A stretch of DNA of 18,907 bases from DAMCAP01 sp032059445 (GTDB lineage: Bacteria; Bacillota; Clostridia; Oscillospirales; Ruminococcaceae), in NCBI GenBank assembly GCA_032059445.1, contig DAMCAP010000034.1, positions 1 to 18,907 on the forward strand, read 5' to 3'. Numbering within the stretch: the stretch's first letter is position 1; every line of letters begins with the position of its first letter. Below, piece after piece: positions 15,063-18,907 of this stretch. A program made the position numbers and the translations under genes. The notes beneath the pieces are model-generated. The model saw nothing but the letters and a program-made list of their open reading frames with translations. It did not search any database and was not told the origin of the DNA.

Positions 15063-15992
15063 ATGTCATTTGACAGCTTAATTCAAAAAATCATCGAAAC
15101 CCAAAATCCTTCTGTAGTTGGACTAGATCCAAAGCTGGAATACATCCCTCAGCATATTAAGGCTCGTGCATATGAAAAACATGGCAATACCCTAAAAGGC
15201 GCAAGCGAAGCATTATATCAGTTTAATAAGGATATAATAGATCATATCTATGATATCGTGCCTGCCATCAAGCCCCAGTGTGCCTATTATGAGCTATATG
15301 GCGTGCCGGGTATGGAGGCTCTCTATAAAACGATTGCTTATGCCAAGGAAAAAGGCATGTATGTCATCATAGATGGCAAACGAAACGACATCGGCTCCAC
15401 TATGGAGGCCTATGCTGAGGCGCATCTTGGGCTGACCGAGCTGGAAGACGAGCAAATAGCTGCCTTTGATGGGGATGCACTTACAGTCAATGGCTACCTA
15501 GGCAGTGATGGGATCGAGCCTCTGCTTAAGGTGTGCCGCAGGCAGGATAAGGGGATCTTCGTACTGGTCAAAACCTCTAACCCTTCCTCCGGCGAGTTTC
15601 AGGATAAGCTGATCGACGGCGAGCCTCTTTACACCCACATGGGTAAGATGTGTGAGCGATGGGGTAAAGGTACTACCGGGCGCTATGGGTATTCCTGTGT
15701 AGGCGCAGTGGTGGGTGCCACCTACCCTAAGCAGATGGCAGAGCTTCGCGCTTTGATGCCTACATCGATGTTTCTGGTGCCGGGCTATGGTGCTCAGGGC
15801 GGCAGTGCAGCGGATGTAGCAGCAGCTTTTGACAGTAGAGGCCTTGGTGCTGTGATCAATTCTTCAAGAGCCATTATGACCGCTTGGAAAAAGTCGGACC
15901 TGGACCCGCAGGATCATGGCAAAGCGGCAAGGCGGGCAGCACTAGAAATGCGGGCTGATATTACCGCATACCTGCCAAAGATTGGCGGATAA
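15063..15992 (+). CDS. pyrF: Orotidine 5'-phosphate decarboxylase (type 2)
   Basis: Last step of de novo UMP synthesis: decarboxylates OMP to UMP. ATG 15063 follows GGAGAG (about 15051-15056). At 309 residues it is the longer, type 2 form rather than the ~240-residue type found in Bacillus. The catalytic array is D104-G-K106-R-N-D109 with I-G-S-T following, and the N-terminal VVGLDPKLEYIP (18-29), AIKPQCAYYELYG (68-80), VNGYLGSDG and the phosphate-binding LVPGYGAQGG are present. It is co-transcribed with pyrR and thus under the PyrR attenuator. Other pyr genes are not in this window. Confidence 0.95.
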   Translation: MSFDSLIQKIIETQNPSVVGLDPKLEYIPQHIKARAYEKHGNTLKGASEALYQFNKDIIDHIYDIVPAIKPQCAYYELYGVPGMEALYKTIAYAKEKGMYVIIDGKRNDIGSTMEAYAEAHLGLTELEDEQIAAFDGDALTVNGYLGSDGIEPLLKVCRRQDKGIFVLVKTSNPSSGEFQDKLIDGEPLYTHMGKMCERWGKGTTGRYGYSCVGAVVGATYPKQMAELRALMPTSMFLVPGYGAQGGSAADVAAAFDSRGLGAVINSSRAIMTAWKKSDLDPQDHGKAARRAALEMRADITAYLPKIGG

Positions 15993-16018
15993 ATTTTTTG
16001 CAAAATCATAGATTCTGC

Positions 16019-16047
16019 TTGCATTTTACACTTAAGTGTGTTAAAAT
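16019..16047 (+). promoter_or_regulatory. Promoter of the rimP-nusA-infB operon with palindromic spacer
   Basis: TTGCAT (16019-16024), a 17-nt spacer and TAAAAT (16042-16047). The spacer contains the perfect 12-bp palindrome ACACTTAAGTGT (16028-16039), a position where a repressor would block RNA polymerase. Leader length to rimP is about 65 nt. Confidence 0.65.
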
Positions 16048-16074
16048 AATACAGTAGAATAATAATGATAAAGG

Positions 16075-16102
16075 AAGAGTGGGTCAACCCACTCTTTTGT
16101 TT
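16075..16102 (+). terminator. Terminator-like hairpin in the rimP leader
   Basis: AAGAGTGGG (16075-16083) and CCCACTCTT (16088-16096) form a 9-bp stem with loop TCAA, followed by TTTTGTTT. It lies after the promoter and before the rimP ribosome binding site, so it could attenuate the operon, perhaps in response to NusA level, as leader termination is known for some nusA operons. It could also end readthrough from pyrF. Confidence 0.7.
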
Positions 16103-16120
16103 ATGTATAGGAGAAACGAT

Positions 16121-16612
16121 ATGGCGATAGGAAAGCAAACAACCGCACAATATTGTGCAGATTTAGTAGCTCCCGTAGCTGAGGCTCAGGGTCTTGAGCT
16201 GTGGGATGTACGGTTTGAAAAAGAGGGAAGCACCTGGTATTTAAGGTTTTTTATCGATAAAGAAGGCGGCGTTGATATCAATGATTGCGAGAATTTTTCT
16301 CGTGCTATTGATAAGATCATCGATGAGGCCGATCCTATCGATCAGTCCTATTTTTTAGAGGTATCTTCCCCCGGAGTAGAGCGAGAGCTTGTCAAGCCGG
16401 AGCATTTTTTGCGCTATATCGGGCATACCGTCAACCTACGCTTAATTCGTGAAAAAAATGGCGTCAAAGAGCTGAGGGGTAAGCTGATCAGCTATATCGA
16501 TGACGTTGTTACCATAGAGGCAGAGGGCATCGGCAGCTTCGATGCCCCTAAGGTGCAGATTGCATATGTGCGCTTAAACGATGATTTTGATTTCGGAGGA
16601 AATTTACAGTAA
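16121..16612 (+). CDS. rimP: Ribosome maturation factor RimP
   Basis: Helps assemble the 30S ribosomal subunit. ATG 16121 follows AGGAGA (16109-16114); earlier in-frame ATGs at 16079 and 16103 lie before the site and are unlikely. The 163 residues show the usual two domains: an N-terminal alpha/beta domain (about 1-85) with LELWDVRFEKEG and FIDKEGGVDINDCENFSR, the linker SYFLEVSSPGVEREL (76-90), which is the family signature, and a C-terminal SH3-like domain (about 92-160). Stop and nusA start overlap in TAATG. The perfect palindrome GCACAATATTGTGC spans codons 9-13 (16145-16158). Confidence 0.95.
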   Translation: MAIGKQTTAQYCADLVAPVAEAQGLELWDVRFEKEGSTWYLRFFIDKEGGVDINDCENFSRAIDKIIDEADPIDQSYFLEVSSPGVERELVKPEHFLRYIGHTVNLRLIREKNGVKELRGKLISYIDDVVTIEAEGIGSFDAPKVQIAYVRLNDDFDFGGNLQ

Positions 16613-17700
16613 TGAATAACAAGGATTTTTTCGAAGCATTGTACCTGCTGGAGAAGGAAAAAGGCATCCCTGTGGAATATATGATAGAAAAGATCAAGAA
16701 CGCCATGAGCATCGCTGTCAAGCGTGATGCTTCCGGCGGTGAAGATAATATTATCGAGATCGACCCTACCACCGGTAGGTTTTTTGTAGCTGTGCGAAAG
16801 ACTGTAGTAGCAGACGTAGAGTATCCAAGCAGTGAGATCAGCCTCACTCAGGCTACCAAGTATCGCAAGGGTGCGATGGTAGGCGAAGTGGTGGAGATCC
16901 CTATGGAAACAAAGCAGTTTGGTCGTATTGCAGCGATGGCAGCAAAGCAGGTAATCCGTCAGGCCATCCGTGAGGCAGAGCGTGGCCAGCTGCTGGCAGA
17001 GTATCAGAGTAAGCAGCACGATATCGTCACTGCCACTGTGGTCAGGACCGACCCCAAAAAGGGCAATGTAACGGTGGAGATCGGCAAATCAGAGGCTATC
17101 CTGCCAAAGTCAGAGCAGGTACCGAACGAAACCTACCGTGATGGCGAAAAAATCAAAGTATATGTCAGCGAAGTGCTGGATAACGATAAGGGACCAAGGA
17201 TCATGATCTCTCGTATACATGCTGGGTTGGTACGTAGGCTCTTTGAGATGGAAATCCCAGAGATCGACGACGGCACTGTGGAGATTAAGTCGATCAGCCG
17301 TGAGGCAGGTACCCGCAGCAAGGTTGCGGTATGGTCTAAGGACGACAATGTAGATGCAGTAGGCGCCTGCATTGGCCCTAAGGGCTCGAGAGTATCTAAC
17401 ATCGTTGACGAGCTAGGTGGCGAAAAGATCGACGTGATTAAGTATTCCGAAGACCCTGCTCAGTTTGTAGCAGCAGCGTTATCTCCTGCTGATGTTATCA
17501 GCGTAGAGATCGACCCCGATGTACCACGCTCCTGCCATGTGGTGGTACCCGATACCCAGATTTCGTTGGCGATTGGAAATAAGGGACACAACGCTCGTCT
17601 GGCTGCTCGGCTGACCGGCTGGAAGATCGATATCAGACCGGAAAGCGGCTTCCCAACCGACCCTAAGCAGGAGAGCAAGGCGTCGGAGCTGGCAGAGTAG
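16612..17700 (+). CDS. nusA: Transcription termination/antitermination factor NusA
   Basis: Binds RNA polymerase and nascent RNA, promoting pausing, hairpin termination and antitermination. ATG 16612 overlaps the rimP stop by one base, with GGAGG 11 nt upstream. The 362 residues contain the N-terminal RNA polymerase-binding domain (about 1-130), an S1 domain (about 135-200), and two KH domains, the first with ACIGPKGSRVSNI (252-264) and the second with LAIGNKGHNARLAARLTGWKIDI (319-341). It lacks the C-terminal acidic repeats of E. coli NusA, which is normal in Firmicutes. A polar tail of about 20 residues follows KH2. It is the second gene of the operon. Confidence 0.97.
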   Translation: MNNKDFFEALYLLEKEKGIPVEYMIEKIKNAMSIAVKRDASGGEDNIIEIDPTTGRFFVAVRKTVVADVEYPSSEISLTQATKYRKGAMVGEVVEIPMETKQFGRIAAMAAKQVIRQAIREAERGQLLAEYQSKQHDIVTATVVRTDPKKGNVTVEIGKSEAILPKSEQVPNETYRDGEKIKVYVSEVLDNDKGPRIMISRIHAGLVRRLFEMEIPEIDDGTVEIKSISREAGTRSKVAVWSKDDNVDAVGACIGPKGSRVSNIVDELGGEKIDVIKYSEDPAQFVAAALSPADVISVEIDPDVPRSCHVVVPDTQISLAIGNKGHNARLAARLTGWKIDIRPESGFPTDPKQESKASELAE

Positions 17701-17728
17701 CGTTTATTGTAAGCTGGGAGGTGTAGCT

Positions 17729-18001
17729 TTGCAGGTCAAAAAACAACCACTGAGAATGTGCACAGGCTGCGGAGAACATAAAACCAAAAAGGAGTTGGTG
17801 CGGGTCGTTAAAAGCCCAACCGGAGAGATCTCATTGGATCTTACCGGTAAGAAGCCCGGGCGGGGTGCTTATGTATGCCCCTGTGTGGACTGCTTAAAAA
17901 AAGCAAGAAAGACGAGGCGCTTTGAGCGGGCTTTTAGCTGTCAGATACCTGAAGAGGTATACGACGCTATGGAAAGGGAGATGCAGTCAGGTGATCAATA
18001 A
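17729..18001 (+). CDS. ylxR: YlxR/RnpM family RNA-binding protein
   Basis: Small nucleic acid-binding protein (DUF448) found between nusA and infB; the B. subtilis protein is reported to modulate RNase P. TTG 17729 follows GGGAGG (17716-17721) by 7 nt. The 90 residues have the family core PLRMCTGCGEHKTKKELVRVV (7-27) and KKPGRGAYVC (41-50). Cysteines C11-x2-C14 and C50-x-C52-x2-C55 could bind zinc, though this is inference. The 3' end overlaps the next start by 11 nt, suggesting translational coupling. The start codon is TTG, weaker than its neighbours. Confidence 0.93.
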   Translation: MQVKKQPLRMCTGCGEHKTKKELVRVVKSPTGEISLDLTGKKPGRGAYVCPCVDCLKKARKTRRFERAFSCQIPEEVYDAMEREMQSGDQ

Positions 18002-18305
18002 ACTACTGAGCAACCTTTCCCTTTGCCGCAAGGCAGGCTTCCTTAAGATGGGATTTGACCCCGCATGGGATAGCATCGGAAAAGGCGCTTGTCTAATCCT
18101 TTTTGCAAGTGATGTTTCACTCAAAACCAAGGAACGTATGGAGTTTCAGGCGGATAAGATGAATGTCCGCACACGTACTATTCCTCACACAACTGAGGAG
18201 ATTTTTGCAGTGGTCGGTAAGAAAATTGCGGTCATGTCGCTGACCAATAAGGCTTTTGCCGATAAAATTTGTGCAACGGTAGATGCCTCTCAGACCAGCC
18301 AATAA
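17991..18305 (+). CDS. YlxQ, L7Ae/L30e-family RNA-binding protein
   Basis: A 104-residue member of the L7Ae/L30e/Gadd45 fold, a kink-turn-type RNA-binding family; its exact role is not established. GTG 17991 is chosen: AAAGGGAG lies about 10 nt upstream, inside ylxR, and the start fits the family N terminus (INKLLSNLSLCRKAG). Visible features are the CRKAGFLKMGFDPAWDSI segment, the CLILFASDVSLKTKERM stretch (the usual LVILAxDxSxNT-K pattern) and ADKI near the end. It overlaps ylxR by 11 nt. Start choice is less certain than for the other genes because of long spacing to the site. Confidence 0.88.
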   Translation: MINKLLSNLSLCRKAGFLKMGFDPAWDSIGKGACLILFASDVSLKTKERMEFQADKMNVRTRTIPHTTEEIFAVVGKKIAVMSLTNKAFADKICATVDASQTSQ

Positions 18306-18319
18306 TTGCTTGCAAAATT

Positions 18320-18349
18320 TTCACGAAAGTGTTAACCTTATGGTATATT
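18320..18349 (+). promoter_or_regulatory. Possible internal promoter upstream of infB
   Basis: TTCACG (18320-18325), an 18-nt spacer and TATATT (18344-18349) preceded by TGG, an extended -10. It is weak at the -35 box. It would give infB extra expression independent of the rimP promoter. Confidence 0.35.
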
Positions 18350-18353
18350 GAGT

Positions 18354-18422
18354 GTCCCTTCTGCGGACCAGTAACGGCAGTAGAGACGGAGTTTTGATTA
18401 CTGGAGAAAAGGCGGTTACTAC
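18354..18422 (+). promoter_or_regulatory. Possible structured leader of infB
   Basis: The perfect 7-bp stem CCAGTAA (18368-18374) / TTACTGG (18398-18404) encloses a 23-nt loop, and GTCC/GGAC (near 18354-18368) can pair just before it. The right arm ends next to the purine-rich stretch before the start codon. I know of no named RNA family that matches; function is open. Confidence 0.35.
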
Positions 18423-18907
18423 ATGACAGATAAATATAGAGTCCATGAGCTGGCCAAAGACCTCGGTGCCCAAAGCAAAGATGTTCTGGAAGTCCTCAAT
18501 CAGCACCTCCCCAATACCGAAAGAAAATATCAAACTGCTTTAAATGAAAAGGAGCTTAACCTGGTGCTAGATCATTTTACCAAACAACAGCAGGTCGAGG
18601 ACGTAAATCAATATTTTGCTGCTAAGCAAAAGCCTGAGGCTCCAAATGCTCCGGCTCCAAAGGCTGAGGCGCAGCCCGCTCAAAATCAGGCAGAGGCAAA
18701 GCCTTCGGCTCCAAGCCAGGCTGAGCGTAAGCCTGCTGACGCTGGTGATCGCAAACAAGACACCCCAGCACCTGATCGTCGACCCAACGATGATGGAGAG
18801 CGCAAACCCAATAATAACGAGGGTGGCGAGCGCAAGCCTTACAATAACGAGGGCGGCGAGCGCAAACCTTATAACAATGACAACAGACCTGCGGGAGAAG
18901 CAAGACC
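18423..18907 (+). CDS. infB: Translation initiation factor IF-2, N-terminal part (cut by window end)
   Basis: Delivers initiator tRNA to the ribosome; only the N terminus is here. ATG 18423 follows AAAAGGCGG by about 8 nt. The IF2 N-terminal domain (residues 1-52; KYRVHELAKDLGAQSKDVLEVLNQH) is clear. Then comes a linker rich in Ala, Pro, Lys, Glu and Asn (53 onward), usual for IF2 of this group. Near the end, three tandem 30-bp repeats encode GERKPxNNEG-type decapeptides (residues 125-154). There is no stop codon before 18907, so the GTPase domains must lie beyond. Position after ylxQ matches the conserved nusA-ylxR-ylxQ-infB order. Confidence 0.95.
   Translation, partial: MTDKYRVHELAKDLGAQSKDVLEVLNQHLPNTERKYQTALNEKELNLVLDHFTKQQQVEDVNQYFAAKQKPEAPNAPAPKAEAQPAQNQAEAKPSAPSQAERKPADAGDRKQDTPAPDRRPNDDGERKPNNNEGGERKPYNNEGGERKPYNNDNRPAGEAR
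18795..18884 (+). repeat. Three tandem 30-bp repeats in the infB linker
   Basis: Units at 18795-18824, 18825-18854 and 18855-18884 encode GERKPNNNEG, GERKPYNNEG and GERKPYNNDN. They differ mostly at third positions, so they expanded some time ago. The array may continue in similar form beyond the window end. Confidence 0.85.

Noticed and set aside
16492..17019. 175-codon antisense frame across rimP-nusA
   Set aside because: Shadow of two strongly conserved genes; no ribosome binding site and no family motif.
18795..18884. CRISPR-like array
   Set aside because: The 30-bp units are contiguous with no spacers and are in frame within infB.
18567..18903. Antisense frames over the infB linker, rich in Cys, His and Arg
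   Set aside because: They are complements of the low-complexity Ala/Pro/Glu/Lys linker of IF2 and the tandem repeats.

Overview
The window looks like a chromosomal housekeeping segment from a low-to-mid GC Firmicute, most likely an anaerobic Clostridia of the Oscillospirales/Ruminococcus type. That placement is inference: it rests on strong AGGAGG ribosome binding sites, consensus sigma-A promoters, ftsEX followed by an M23 hydrolase and an S41 protease, a DUF4830-type protein, a PyrR attenuator, a short NusA without C-terminal repeats, and the order rimP-nusA-ylxR-ylxQ-infB. All recognisable genes are on the plus strand. I saw no mobile element, CRISPR array, phage gene or toxin-antitoxin pair. 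Three runs of N (273-583, 2209-2218, 12304-12333) interrupt otherwise good genes, as expected of a scaffolded draft or metagenome assembly.

Layout. 1-1280: the 3' part of tRNA-Thr(GGT) with its terminator, then a polysaccharide deacetylase lipoprotein (gapped) with a terminator. 1281-3791: a long regulatory leader and an EF-G-like translational GTPase (gapped). 3836-5338: a small membrane-anchored DUF4830-type protein and an RsuA-family rRNA pseudouridine synthase. 5555-6640: a PucR/CdaR-type regulator. 6904-11030: a cell-wall cluster ftsE-ftsX-M23 hydrolase-S41 protease. 11287-13357: greA and lysS (gapped), with a perfect-consensus promoter before greA and terminators after each gene. 13569-14231: a YcgR-like PilZ protein. 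14232-15992: a PyrR-type attenuator, pyrR and pyrF. 16019-end: the rimP-nusA-ylxR-ylxQ-infB transcription/translation operon, with infB cut by the window end.

How the genes work together. FtsE and FtsX form an ABC-type complex that normally activates a coiled-coil peptidoglycan hydrolase; the next gene encodes such a protein with intact LytM zinc ligands, and a C-terminal processing protease follows it. PyrR senses pyrimidine nucleotides and acts on the leader RNA of its own transcript; PyrF makes UMP. RimP, NusA, YlxR, YlxQ and IF2 act in ribosome maturation, transcription elongation, RNA processing and translation initiation.

I did not find a convincing undescribed system. The observations most worth following are regulatory: repeated TTGTGC-type inverted repeats around the EF-G-like promoter and leader, a mutually exclusive three-hairpin switch before pyrR, a terminator-like hairpin and a palindrome-bearing promoter before rimP, and a possible structured leader before infB. 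At protein level, the altered NKxD motif of the EF-G-like GTPase and the altered TRG-position motif of PyrR stand out.
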